Part shown: positions 1 through 13,342 of the stretch, piece after piece
Numbering within the stretch: the first letter of the stretch is position 1
Layout of the letters: every line of letters begins with the position of its first letter
Position numbers and translations under genes: made by a program
Source: Spinacia oleracea
Lineage: Eukaryota > Streptophyta > Magnoliopsida > Caryophyllales > Amaranthaceae
Length of the DNA stretch: 64,000 nt
Direction of reading: 5' to 3'
NCBI RefSeq assembly: GCF_020520425.1
Contig: NC_079487.1
Location: 128,610,385-128,674,384, forward strand
Notes under the pieces: model-generated
Seen by the model: only the letters and a program-made list of their open reading frames with translations
The model's database searches: none
Told to the model about the DNA's origin: nothing

Positions 1-943
1 TTTCTTATGACTAAAAGATCACAGATCCGAGGGCTCACGATTTGTTTGTGTTTGGGAGTAGAGATTTTCTTAGAGTCTTGTGTTGATTTGCCTAATAGTT
101 GGGCCCACTGAGTTGGTGTGCACTATGTTGGGTAGTGGATGGGTCATTAGGTCATATGGTATTTTTTTCTGGGCCTTTGTTGGTTGATAGCACAAATGGC
201 GTAAGAGACATCATTAAGATTGGGCTTAGCCCATAGGCAAGAATGGCCAACGTGGACATATGGGCCTTTGCTTTGGGAAGAAACGCCAGATGCCTTGGAA
301 TTTTTGGTAGTTTGACACCTTGAACGACTAGAAAAGTTGAAGGCAGCTAGATTTCTTCCAAGACGTGCGTTTTTTTTTTTGTAACTTGTGAGGCCGTGAT
401 TACTTCATCTGATGATCAGGTGTAGTCGTGTAGACATCGTGCTGTGGCTCGTTGTGGTGGTTCGACAATCTATGGGTAAGACCGTAAGACACCGTTGAAG
501 TTTTATAACATATGTGTTGTCAAGAATGTCAACTTGTTACTGTATATTATTTCATCTTCACTTATCAAATTCCGATACAGAAAGAGGGTCAATATACTTA
601 GATTTCCTAGTACCGAATATTTGTTATGGGTTGTATAGTTAATTAACACGACTTTTGTGTTATAGCTAGATTATTGATTGTTAAAGTTGTTTTTTTCTTT
701 TTTGTATTATCATTAATTAATCAAAATAAAGTCTATCCAACAATTTCGGCAAAGTTAATAGCCGCTTTAACAAATTAATTGTTGTTGTAAGTAAATAAAT
801 GCATTGAAAATGGTACGAAACAACATAAAGGACTTCCTAGATATCAAATATGTTAACATATACAGAGTAATTCTTAAGCAATTAAGTCCAATAAAACACT
901 GGAACCATTTTTTTTATTACCATGATTTATTGCAAAGGATGAT
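1..943. other. Intergenic, no gene seen
   Basis: AT-rich sequence upstream of the clathrin gene. I see no open frame with recognisable content and no clear transposon ends before the inverted repeat that begins near 944. Confidence 0.5.
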
Positions 944-1273
944 GATAAAGGTCGCAAGTTGCGACGACATTTAATTGTCGCAATCTTACGTGTCAGAGTT
1001 TAATGGGTACATATAGGCGCCACGTAGGCTATGCATTATCATAATATTTTTACTATCAATGCAATATTTTTACTATGAAAATATGTAAATAAGGTAATCG
1101 ATATAAAGAAGGAAACAAATTAGAATATTAAGGTTTTCCTACATTTTTTTGTAACATGTATTTCAGATTATATAAGTTAAATATTTTAGTTTCCATTTTA
1201 AATCATGACACATAAGTATGCCATGTAATCATTGTGACACGGCTTAAAGGTCGCATGTTGCGACCTTTATCAT
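944..1273. mobile_element. MITE-like inverted-repeat element
   Basis: The ends are inverted repeats: ATGATAAAGGTCGCAA at the left, and the complement of TTGCGACCTTTATCAT at the right. The right end is a near palindrome (GGTCGCATGTTGCGACC). The body is AT-rich with no coding capacity. The target-site duplication is unclear, so the superfamily is not assigned. It lies about 550 bp upstream of the clathrin start codon, so it may sit within the promoter region. Confidence 0.55.
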
Positions 1274-1639
1274 TTTCGTATTGTGCAAATATTCAATTCA
1301 AATGTGTATCTTCTTCTCATTATCACAAACCACAATATATAAGCATACAAAGAATCTCACACAACTTAGAAAGCTATCGACTTTACTGTATAAGCTAAAT
1401 CAATCAATTAGAAGTCTTAAAATTATTATTCTTACAACTCCCCAAAAATATATCGACTCAATATATAAAGTACATTTACCGAGTAATATCGTAACAAAAT
1501 TTGAAAAATAATATGGCAATGCCTATTATTCCTATCATTAATTCATTATAGATGTTTAGCAATGTTGTCTACATGAAATGAAAAATGGTTAGTGGAGTCA
1601 TAAACTCATAATATTGGGAGTCGACTGGTATCATTTGCG

Positions 1640-1821
1640 GAAACACACAGATCTCTCCTCACTTTCTTCTTCTTTCATTTCCCCTTAGTTTCTCTCTCTA
1701 ACACAGACAGATCTTTCTCTCTCCTCTGGTTGTTCATCACCCAAGAACCCTCGCTTTCAGGAGGGAGGGTTCACACTTCCCTATTTCTCATTCGGAGATC
1801 TACTCACTCGCTCATTAAACC
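1640..1821 (+). promoter_or_regulatory. CT-rich 5' leader of the clathrin gene
   Basis: The stretch before the start codon is rich in TCTCTC and TTCTTCTTTC tracts, typical of leaders and proximal promoters of highly expressed plant housekeeping genes. I could not fix the transcription start or a TATA box. The role is inferred from position and composition. Confidence 0.4.
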
Positions 1822-4800
1822 ATGGCTGCCGCCGCTAATGCTCCTATCGTCATGAAGGAAGTCCTTACGGTAAACTCCTCCTCATTCCCTAATTAAGCTT
1901 CAATTTCTCAATTTATTCATCGTTTTTGTTGTTTCGTTTAATCAATTCGAGTTTTGAAGTTGAACCCTAGTGATTTTGTGGTTTTTGCTTTGCTTAGGTT
2001 ATGTGTCGGATCTACTCAGATCTTTGCCGAGATTTAGCATTTTTGTTTGATTCGAACTTTGTTTTATTGGCTTTGGCCTAGATGTGATCGGAAATTCAGT
2101 TAAATTTTAGTCGATAGATTGGAGTGAAGTTAGGTTGGGTTCATTTTGTTGGAAATTGCAAAATTTGGGCTGTTGGTTAGGTTTGCTCATTGATTTTGAT
2201 CAGTACGCTGTAGTTAAGTAAACTCACGAGGAATTTCAGCTATTTTGTTAATGTTGGACTGAAGTTGAGTTGTGGAAATGTATTGGAATTTTAAAATTGA
2301 TGCAGTTTGGTTTACTCGGTTTTAAAATATGATATACTCCAGAGTATAAATCAGTAAATTAGGATGAGTTGGTGTATTTTTTTGAAACTTACTACTTCTG
2401 ATACTATAATTTAGTAAAATTAGGGTGATTGTATAGTTTTATGAAGCGGGATTGAAGCTGAGATTTTAATTATTATTTTTTTGTAATTTTTGTTTGGAAT
2501 ATGCAGCTTCCAAGCGTAGGGATCAATCAACAGTTCATCACTTTTACGCATGTAACTATGGAATCAGACAAGTACATTTGCGTGAGAGAGACTTCGCCGC
2601 AGAATAGCGTTGTTATTATTGATATGAACTTGCCAAATCAACCTTTGCGACGTCCCATCACTGCCGATTCTGCTTTGATGAATCCTAACTCCAGAATTCT
2701 TGCCCTTAAAGGTAGGGTTAATTTTCATATGCTCTTTTTTCAGCAGATTGTTTACAGAGAACTGGGACATATATTTTTAAATTTGAAGGTTACTTGCATG
2801 TTTAATTGCCCGTGACCTTTGTCTTGTCTGATATGTCATATTTGATGGTTGAATTGTTCATTTTGGGATAACTTATTGCTTCTATTGATGACCTTATTTA
2901 TGTTTTGCCTCCTACTATCGTGTTAGGTTTTGAATTAACTTTGTACGATGTTTTTAAATTGTTTCGTTTCTCAATGTTGTTTCTTATATCATCAGATCAA
3001 CCCAAGTTAATTTATGTGCTCTAAATTATGATTTCTTTGGTATGTCTGTTTAAGTTACTAGTAATAAGTTCATAACAATTCTGCCAGTGCATTTGGGGAA
3101 GGAGGGGGTTTGGAATGTTGTCTGATTTTCGATTTTTTAAATGAAGCTCAACTTCCGGGAACTACTCAGGATCACCTTCAGATTTTCAATATTGAAGCAA
3201 AAGCGAAGATAAAGTCCCATCAAATGCCTGAGATGGTATGCTGCTAGTTGATTGTTTGCTTTTTTGATCTGGAGAAGTTAATGTAGTCTAATGGTGTTTT
3301 CTCTTTAGGTTGTCTTCTGGAAATGGATTACCCCTAAAATGTTAGGCCTTGTAACACAGACATCAGTTTACCACTGGTCAATCGAAGGCAAGACTTTTTG
3401 CTCACAGAAAATTACTGTTTCTTTGGTCATATTTCCCTCACTGCAATAATTTAAAAAACTGCGTGTTATGTTTAGGTGATTCTGAGCCTGTAAAAATGTT
3501 CGAGCGGACTGCAAATCTTACAAACAATCAAATAATCAATTACCGTTGTGATCCTTCTGAGAAATGGTTGGTTCTGATTGGAATTGCTCCTGGCGCTCCT
3601 GAGGTTGGACTTACCTTATTTATAGTCTTTTGCCACTGTTGGTATATTAAAGGTCACATTATGGGGGCGGTTCTTTCTTTAATAACACTACATTGTACCA
3701 ATTATTTCTTAAGTACATACGATGGTCGATGCATTATAGGATTTATAGCTGAAGTGAAATGATCCACCCATCATTTTAAGTTTAATAATCCACCCATCAT
3801 TGCAGGCATACCATTAAAAGTTATTTACAAGTGGTCAGCCATTTTGAAAACATATAATGTTTATTTAATATAACAGTTTCATTCAGCACTCTAACAGTGT
3901 GGTTGGTAACTTCACTTTAATTAGGAAAACTAAGTTAAATTGTAGAATTGTACGAGTTCCTCAATTTTACCATATTTGTTTATTTGGAGAGAAAACTATG
4001 TGATTGTGTGGAAATCCTTTTAGTTACAATTAGGCTATTTAGGTTTCTGTAGTTTTTCTTTCAAAATCAGTGGAAAACTAGGGAAATCATAAAATCTCTT
4101 ATTAATTTCAATAGTTTTTCTCATTAAACTAACCAAACATTGGAAAACTAGGTAATATTTTACTTTTCAATAGCTTTTCTCATTAAACAATCAAACAAGT
4201 GAACACCAGCAATTTCTTTAATTTTTCTTTTCCATAAATTTCACCACTAATTGTGTTCCCAAACACAATGTAAATGTTTTGTTGTACTATTGTTACAAGT
4301 CAAGTGGCCTCCCTTCACCTGATGGTATAATTGATTACTTACCTTATCTTATTGTAGAGGCCGCAATTGGTTAAGGGAAACATGCAGCTGTTTTCAGTGG
4401 ACCAACAGCGTAGTCAAGCTCTTGAAGCTCATGCAGCATCGTTTGCACAATTTAAGGTTTGCATCTATTTCTCTTAAAAGAATATTCCTATCTATTTTCT
4501 CAGTCAATTACTGTTATTGACCCCCCCCCACCCTTCTTTATTACTCACCGGTTTCCGTATTTTGTGTAGGTTCCTGGAAACGAAAATTCATCGACTCTTA
4601 TTGCGTTTGCCAGCAAGACGTCTAACGCTGGACAAGTTACTTCAAAATTGCATGTCATCGAGCTTGGTGCCCAGCCTGGTATGGTTTTTATCCAGTTTTG
4701 TTTTGTTTTATCGCAGACCTTTTCATGCTTGCCAATCACTAGTTCTGGATCTGGAATAGTAAAAGGGTTTTATCGAGATATATGTTTTGTTTCAATGGTT

Positions 4801-7800
4801 GGTACTTTTTAAAGTATTTTAATTGTAGCCATAACAGAAGTTAGACAAAGGATTGAGTTTTGCATTGTTGCTAGGCATTTGCCAAAATCTCTCTTTCCTT
4901 TGTTGGGGGGTTGCATTTTCTTGGTTGATTGCTTGTCTAGAAATTCAATTGATGTTCTGTTCGTAATTTTCGCACTTTAATTATTGGATTATTTGTTTGA
5001 CAAATATTCTCAGGGAAACCCGGATTTAGTAAGAAACAAGCTGATCTTTTCTTCCCGCCTGATTTTGCGGATGATTTTCCTGTGTCAATGCAGGTAACTT
5101 CAGTGTGTTCTCTTTATTTTGCTGCATGTAAAGTCAATAGGTAATTATATTAACCACTTGTGTTTTGTGTTTGACAGATATCACAGAAGTATGGTTTGAT
5201 ATATGTTATCACAAAGCTTGGGCTTCTGTTTGTATACGATCTGGAGACAGCTAGTGCAGTTTACAGAAACAGGATTAGTCCTGATCCAATATTTTTGACA
5301 TCTGAAGCATCCTCAGTTGGTGGATTTTATGCTGTCAATAGACGCGGTCAGGTGTTGTTAGCTACTGTAAACGAAGCATCAATTGTGCCATTTGTTAGTG
5401 GCCAGGTAGGATTTTAAATTACTTGTTTTCTCAGTGTAATAAGCAAAAACACGACTTTCCCAATTGACGTTTTCTTGGTGCTTTGCAGCTTAACAATTTG
5501 GAGCTTGCAGTTAATCTTGCAAAGCGAGGAAACCTTCCTGGTGCAGAAAACTTGGTAAGTATTAGTCAGTGTTTAAAAAAGCGCGCTTAAAGCACGCTTA
5601 AGCCCTGAAGCTCGAATCTCTAGGGCAAAACGCTTAATTAGGACTGAGCGAAGCTCTTGTGATTAAGCCCGCCGAAGCGCGCTTAAGCGCATGAAGCCCG
5701 CGAAGTGCAAAAAGCACGCTTTGGGCGCTTCATTGAAATTCTTTTTTTTTATTATTATTATTTTATGTTGAAAGCTTTTTTATATGTTGTTATTGTGTTT
5801 TGGACCACTCCCTATTAATCCTTTACAATAGAAAGTATACCAACAGCCCAAAAAAGAAGAAAAGAGAAGACAACCGTCACAACAGCCAACCGTAGCTTCT
5901 AGCTTCTGGATAAACACTATGTTATATGCTTTATTTTTGTTAAAGCAAGGAGTAATATGTTTTTGTTAAAGCAAGGAGTAATATATTTTTGGAAGCAAAT
6001 CTGATGTTTATATATTTTTGTGGTTATTTTAGTAAGATATATATTCATAATAGTAAAAAATTTTAATTCTTAAAAAGTGCGCTTCACTTCGATGAAGCCC
6101 GCGCCTTGCGCTTGCGCTTTGCGCTTAAGCTCTAGGACTCATATCGCTTTAGTGCGCTTTGCACTTTTTTATACACTGGTATTAGTTCTTAATTTATCCA
6201 TTCAACTATTCCCAGTATTTGTCTGTTCAGTTGCTTAGATGTAATTGATCCACTCTGCTATGACCAACGTAATTTTTGGTTTAGCCGTTTAGGAATGTGA
6301 GCCATTTCATTTGTGTTTTTCTTTGATACTATACATTTTTAATGACCTTTCCTTGTAAACAAACCTGGTTTTAGGTTAATCTAATGTGATTTAAATCATT
6401 TTTTGTTGATATTTATGTTACTAACTGCAGCACACTTGTCAATACTATCAGGAAGGAATTAATTGTTGTAGGGTAGGCTTGTGGGTGAGATGGGAGGATG
6501 GATAGGCTTTATTATCTGTTATTAAACATCTAGCAAGTCTTTGAATGTTTCCCCATGTTAACATGAATATCAATGACCCAAAACTTCATTTTTTGTGGTA
6601 TGCACAAAATGACCGCAAGATCCTCTATTCCATACTATTATTGTTATCATTAATAGCGAAGCCCCCAAACAATCATTTTATACAATTGAGAATTCTACAT
6701 TTTGGAAGTTGTGATTTTATTGGAAAACTCCATTGATCTGTAGCAAGCTTACCGATTTCTCTCTTTTTTGTTCAGGTTGTCCAGCGATTCCAGGAATTAT
6801 TTGCTCAGACAAAGTACAAAGAGGCAGCTGAGCTTGCTGCAGAATCTCCACAAGGCATTTTGCGTACTCCTGATACCGTTGCTAAGTTTCAGGTTTCTCA
6901 AAAATTCTTCTTACTAGTATTTTTTCTTAAACGCAAAGGCACTTATTTCTCTTTGGTGGAAAAAATATCGTGTGGATTGGGGGGGGGGGGGGGGGGGGCA
7001 ATGGACTGAATCGTCTGTGCCTTTCTGAATTGGAATTTATTCTGTGAATGAGTGGCTCAATTTTTTGTGAGGTTTGTTTTATTGTGTTGCATCTCGTAAT
7101 TCTTTGTCTTGTTATTATTACTGTTTGCAGAGTGTTCCTGTTCAATCTGGGCAAACACCACCATTGTTGCAATACTTTGGAACATTGCTAACCAGAGGAA
7201 AACTCAATGCCTTTGAGTCACTGGAATTATCTAGACTGGTTGTTAATCAGAATAAAAAGAATCTATTAGAGAATTGGTTGGCAGAGGACAAGCTTGAATG
7301 TAGTGAGGAGCTTGGAGATCTTGTGAAGGTATACTTACTTGTTTGATCCTCTGGTTCGTCATCTGATATTTATTTATTCCTGCTGTCTTTGAGGCAATGT
7401 CCTGTGCCTTTCTGATATCCTATTTTTCTATATACGCAGACAGTTGATACTGACCTTGCTCTCAAAATATACATCAAAGCTAGAGCGACTCCGAAAGTTG
7501 TAGCGGCATTTGCCGAGAGGAGAGAGTTCGACAAGATTTTGATATATTCAAAGCAGGTTTGCTCACAATCTTTGTACAAGTAATGTAGAAAATCTTGAGT
7601 GTTGGCCTTGAGATTCTTTTGGTGCCTTGTTAAAACAAACTTTACATATTAATACAATACGGAGTTTAGGACACTTGCGTTTCTCAGTCAGTCAGTGTTC
7701 CGTCTATCTTATATATGTGTCTGTCATGTGATGTCTACATGGGAGAAATGCTGGTTATATTATTTTAGTATTCGATGCTGATTATCAGTTCCATCGCGCA

Positions 7801-10800
7801 GGTCGGATACACGCCTGATTATTTGTTCCTCTTGCAAACCATTTTGCGGACTGACCCTCAGGTAATGTACCCATTGGGAGGTGGTTGTCCAGTGAGTGAG
7901 AGATGAAGATCAATGTAGGATCTAATATTTGCAATTGTATTGACAGGGAGCTGTTAATTTTGCTTTGATGCTGTCTCAAATGGAGGGAGGATGCCCTATT
8001 GATTACAATACTATCACAGACCTGTTCCTTCAGGTGCTTTATATGTATCTAATTTTCAAGCACATATTTGTTGTTGATTCTGAATATCAGATGATGATTC
8101 GCATTTGTTATAGAATCTGCTTAGCCTTTTATTTATTTATTTATTTGAGTGATAGTTGCCTACTTTGACTGTGTTTTCTGTTGTCAAATCGTTATAACTT
8201 ATCAGTGCCAAAAGGATGATAAGATTTCCTTTATTTTATCAGAGAAATTTGATTCGGGAGGCAACAGCGTTTTTGCTAGATGTGCTCAAGCCCAATTTAC
8301 CAGAACATGGTCATCTCCAAACCAAAGTGAGAAATTTTGTTTTATGTACACTCTTGTAAAATCTTATTTGTTATTTGCATCCATTTGTTTGCTCACACAA
8401 CCTTAAATTCAGGTATTGGAAATAAATCTTGTAACATTTCCCAATGTTGCGGAAGCAATCTTAGCTAATGGCATGTTCAGCCATTATGATCGTCCCCGAA
8501 TTGCACAACTTTGTGAAAAGGCTGGCCAGTATTTGCAAGCCCTCAAGGTAACATATGTTCTCTTTTATGGGCAGCATTTCTTGTTATCTTTTGATTATTT
8601 CTTGGACTAAACGCCTCTCAATATGCAGCATTACACTGAGTTGCCGGATGTGAAGCGTGTCATAGTCAATACCCATGCCATTGAGCCACAGGTTCGGTAA
8701 CCTTGTTTTTCAGTGACTGGGTTTATGGATGCTTGTTTCATTGCCTCTAAGTATGTATTTATATTCAGGCACTTGTAGAATTCTTTGGAACACTTTCTAA
8801 GGAATGGGCCCTTGAATGTATGAAAGATCTTTTGCTTGTTAATCTCAGAGGCAATCTGCAGATTATTGTTCAGGTATATGTTATTCCTTATCTCTCTGCC
8901 TTTAATCCTTTGCTTTAAGGGGTCTGACACACTGACATGTTGATGTGCAGGTTGCCAAAGAATATTGTGAGCAGTTGGGCGTTGATGGTTGCATGAAGCT
9001 GTTTGAGCAGTTCAAATCTTATGAAGGATTATATTTCTTCTTGGGCTCATATCTGAGTTCTAGGTATTGTCTAGCCTTGACAATCTAGATCGATACAATT
9101 TTGTATTATTTCTTTGAGCACATTTTCTAATGTGATCATCTTGTTTTGACAGCGAGGATCCAGAAATCCATTTTAAGTATATTGAAGCTGCAGCTAAAAC
9201 TGGGCAAATTAAGGAAGTGGAACGAGTAACTCGTGAGTCGAATTTCTACGATCCTGAGAAAACAAAGAATTTCTTGATGGAAGCCAAGCTTCCAGATGCA
9301 AGACCTCTGATAAACGTATGTGACCGTTTTGGGTTTGTACCGGATCTTACTCACTACCTATACAGGAACAATATGCTCCGCTACATTGAAGGATATGTTC
9401 AGAAGGTAGGCCATTTTGACTCCATAAGTTAGGAATACGGAACATTCATCTTAAGCATGCATGATCTCATAATGATTCTTGAGTTCTGTACTTTTGTTCA
9501 ATAGGTCAACCCTTCAAATGCTCCTCTAGTTGTAGGGCAGCTGCTAGATGATGAATGCCCTGAAGATTTTATTAAAGGCCTCATTCTCTCTGTGCGATCT
9601 CTTCTTCCTGTAGAGCCTCTTGTGGAGGAATGTGAGAAGAGGTGGGGCAGGCCTCTTTTTATTCTGTAACCCTTTCCTTTAGTTGCATTTGTGTAAGTCT
9701 GCTAATTTTATCTTCCTAAACAGGAACCGCCTGCGCTTGCTCACCCAGTTCCTGGAGCACCTTGTTAGTGAGGGGAGCACTGATGTGCATGTTCACAATG
9801 CTCTTGGTAAAATCATTATTGACAGCAATAACAACCCAGAGCACTTCCTCACGACCAATCCATACTATGATTCCCGTGTTGTGGGTAAATATTGCGAGAA
9901 AAGGGACCCTACTCTCGCTGTTGTTGCGTATAGGCGAGGACAATGTGACGACGAGCTTATTATTGTCACAAATAAGAACTCTTTATTCAAATTGCAGGCC
10001 AGGTTGGTTTCAGTTTTAACCTTGCACAAATGGTTATTCTTACCTCAATGGAGAAGTCGAGGAAAATGGTTATTACAACTTTTCTAATTGGTGCTTGTTT
10101 TTACTAATCCTGCGATTATGTGTCTTTTCAGATACGTTGTGGAGAGAATGGAAGGTGATCTCTGGGAGAAGGTCCTCACTTCTGAGAATGAGTACAGGAG
10201 GCAATTAATAGATCAAGTTGTTTCAACTGCTCTGCCGGAAAGCAAGAGTCCCGAGCAGGTTTCTGCTGCTGTTAAGGCCTTTATGACCGCTGATCTTCCC
10301 CATGAGTTGATTGAACTTCTTGAAAAGATTGTGCTTCAAAACTCTGCTTTCAGTGGAAACTTTAATTTGCAAAATCTGCTTATCTTAACTGCTATTAAAG
10401 CAGATCCTTCTAGAGTTATGGATTACATCAATAGGTTGGACAACTTTGATGGACCTGCAGTTGGTGAAGTGGCTGTAGAAGCACAGTTGTATGAGGAAGC
10501 ATTTGCAATCTTTAAAAAATTCAACTTAAATGTTCAGGCAGTGAATGTCCTACTTGACAACATCCGCAACATTGACCGGGCTGTGGAGTTTGCGTTCCGT
10601 GTTGAAGAGGATTCTGTGTGGAGTGAGGTTGCAAAGGCCCAACTCAGGGAAGGTCTAGTCAGTGATGCAATAGAGTCATTTATCCGAGCTGAGGATTCCA
10701 CCCATTTCTTGGAAGTTATTAAAGCTTCTGAGGATGCAGATGTTTACCATGACTTGGTGAAGTATCTGTTGATGGTTAGGCAGAAGGTCAAGGAGCCCAG

Positions 10801-13342
10801 AGTTGACAGTGAACTTATATACGCTTACGCCAAGATTGATAGACTCAGTGAAATTGAGGAGTTCATTCTTATGCCCAATGTTGCCAATCTTCAACATGTT
10901 GGAGACCGTCTGTATGATGAAGCCTTATATGAGGCGGCAAAGATTATATATGCATTCATTTCTAACTGGGCTAAGCTTGCGGTCACTTTGGTGAAGTTGA
11001 AACAGTTCCAAGGTGCTGTAGATGCAGCTCGCAAGGCTAACAGTGCAAAGACATGGAAGGAAGTTTGTTTTGCTTGTGTAGATGCTGAGGAATTTCGGTT
11101 GGCTCAGATATGTGGTCTTAATGTCATCATACAGGTAGTGTAGTTACTACTTGTGTCTTATCTATTTGTTCAATAATGTTTCAAAAGGTCTTGCGCGCAC
11201 AAGTGTACAATAAATTTATTGTACACCAAGATAACTTTTATGCAGTTTTTCGTAACTTTAACCTATTTTTCTGTAACTTTTATATTGTAAAATTAAAAAG
11301 TTGAGAGATAAACATTTTAAAGGGTTAAGTGATTAATTTATACATTATTAGTGATTTTGAAGAAATAATTTTTTATTCAAATGAAAAATTTATCATTAAA
11401 AAATAGATAACTTTTACATATATAAATGTAACTTTAAAGCATTTTAAGTCAACTTCTACTTCGGTGTACAATATTTATTGTACACCCATTGTAAATAAGA
11501 ATTTGTGATAACGTTTTCGCTGACAAATCTCATTTGATTTGTACATATACTATTTTCTCAATTGTGAATCCTTGCTATAGGTTGATGATTTGGAAGAGGT
11601 TAGTGAATACTATCAAAACAGGGGATGCTTTAACGAGCTCATCTCCCTTATGGAAAGTGGATTGGGACTGGAACGTGCACACATGGGTATCTTCACCGAA
11701 TTGGGGGTTCTCTATGCTAGATACCGCCCTGAGAAGCTCATGGAACATATCAAATTGTTCTCAACCCGTCTTAACATACCTAAGCTGATTAGGGCTTGCG
11801 ATGAACAACAGCACTGGAAGGAGCTTACTTATTTGTATATTCAGTATGATGAGTATGACAATGCTGCCACCACTGTGATGAATCATTCTCCAGAAGCATG
11901 GGATCACATGCAATTTAAAGACATTATTGTTAAGGTTGCAAATGTGGAGCTTTACTACAAGGCAGTACACTTCTACTTGCAAGAACATCCTGATCTTATT
12001 AATGATGTACTTAATGTTCTTGCACTTCGTGTGGACCATACACGTGTTGTGGACATCATGAGAAAGGTGCCGCTTGCTCCTGTCCTTTATTTAGATTAAG
12101 GTTGGTATTTTTTGTTATATTAATCTAATGTCATTTACTGTGATATTACAGGCTGGTCAACTTCCCCTTGTGAAGCCATATATGGTAGCTGTCCAAAGCA
12201 ATAATGTATCTGCTGTGAATGAAGCGTTGAATGAGATATATCTTGAGGAAGAAGACTATGACCGGCTTCGTGAATCCATTGACTTGCATGATAACTTTGA
12301 CCAGATAGGTCTTGCCCAGAAGGTAGAATTGTCGACTGTATCTTGACTTCATATAGTATCTTTATTTTAAAGACATTGCTTCAACCAGTGGTCTGATAAA
12401 TGGTTCAAACAGGTGGAGAAACATGAGTTGCTAGAGATGAGGCGTATTGCGGCTTATATATACAAGAAGGCCAACAGATGGAAGCAGTCCATCTCACTGT
12501 CAAAGAAAGACAGTCTTTACAAGGATGCAATGGAGACCGCTTCTCAGTCTGGTGATCGTGAACTTGCTGAGGAGTTGCTGGTATACTTCATTGAGCAGGT
12601 ATAGATCATTTGCTTATTTTTCAGTGATGAGCGTTGCCCGGAAGAAAGCTCAAGTGATTTTTCATTAATTGTTATCTTTTTTCTGACGTGTTTATGGTGG
12701 TGCCCAATGTCTTTGCAGGGAAAGAAAGAGTGTTTTGCATCATGTCTTTTTGTTTGTTACGATTTAATCAGAGCTGATGTTGCATTGGAGCTCGCTTGGT
12801 TGAACAACATGATGGACTTTGCCTTCCCATACTTATTACAGGTCAGTAAAGAAACCCCTGTTCTGTATTTTACTCTAGACGTTGGCTACTACTTTAGTTT
12901 CACTCATACTTTTTGTTCTTGTACCCTATTTCTCCTCTACAGTTTATTCGAGAGTACACAGGCAAGGTGGATGAGTTGATCAAAGCCAGACTTGAAGCTC
13001 AAAAAGAGGTTAAAGCGAAAGAAACAGAGGAGAAAGACATGGTTGCTCAGCAGGTATGGTTTAAGAAGATGCCTTGACGTTTTAAACGACTCTGGTTTTG
13101 AGTATGCTTCATTGTTTCTTATGTTTGTTTTAATCCTTTTCATTGACGTTTCCTTTGTTTTCCCCCCTTTAAATATTGTGCAGAATATGTATGCACAGTT
13201 GCTCCCTCTTGCTTTACCGGCACCACCAATGCCTGGAATGGGAGGTGGAATGGGTGGCGGTTATGCTCCACCTCATCCTATGGGCAACATGGGCATGCCT
13301 CCGATGCCTGCTTATGGCATGCCTCCAATGGGCTCGTACTAA
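1822..13342 (+). CDS. CHC: Clathrin heavy chain
   Basis: Forms the three-legged triskelion that coats vesicles at the plasma membrane and trans-Golgi network. Exons: 1822-1869, 2507-2711, 3147-3235, 3309-3387, 3476-3603, 4358-4456, 4570-4678, 5014-5093, 5178-5405, 5489-5554, 6776-6892, 7131-7328, 7440-7556, 7802-7861, 7947-8033, 8243-8326, 8413-8547, 8629-8691, 8769-8873, 8951-9063, 9153-9405, 9505-9641, 9724-10002, 10132-11134, 11581-12066, 12152-12322, 12413-12598, 12719-12841, 12943-13053, 13184-13342. They sum to 5118 nt, or 1705 residues, the usual plant length. Exons 1-9 (residues 1-355) give the N-terminal beta-propeller with the [14 protein letters not shown] stretch; the long exons 24-25 carry the alpha-solenoid repeats. 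The C-terminus is a Met/Pro/Gly-rich tail ending PPMGSY. All phases agree. Intron 4 has a GC donor. MITEs lie in introns 10 and 24. No lesion was seen. Confidence 0.97.
3388..3475 (+). other. GC-AG intron 4 of the clathrin gene
   Basis: Exon 4 ends ATCGAAG and the intron begins GCAAGA, ending TTTAG. Only this junction keeps the phase, giving WSIEG-DSEP across the splice. GC-AG introns are a known minor class (about 1% in plants) and usually have an otherwise strong donor, as here. Confidence 0.85.
5567..6178. mobile_element. hAT-type MITE in clathrin intron 10
   Basis: A 612-bp non-coding element with CAGTG...CACTG ends, flanked by a perfect 8-bp duplication GTATTAGT (5559-5566 and 6179-6186), as expected for hAT transposition. 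Both ends are rich in GCGCTTAAGC-type inverted motifs able to fold back. The left target duplicate overlaps positions +5 to +12 of the exon 10 splice donor, so insertion happened just beyond the core donor and left GTAAGT intact. Confidence 0.88.
6978..6998 (+). repeat. Poly-G run in clathrin intron 11
   Basis: About 20 consecutive G residues. Its length is probably variable between alleles and unreliable in sequencing. No function is inferred. Confidence 0.8.
11203..11486. mobile_element. MITE-like element in clathrin intron 24
   Basis: Both ends carry a near palindrome of the form GTGTACAATAAATTTATTG / TGTACAATATTTATTGTACA, bounding about 235 bp of AT-rich non-coding sequence. Palindromic termini of this kind mark short inverted-repeat transposons. 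The target duplication was not resolved. Confidence 0.6.

Noticed and set aside
1281-1511. 76-codon plus-strand frame upstream of clathrin
   Set aside because: AT-rich composition, no family resemblance, overlaps the presumed promoter.
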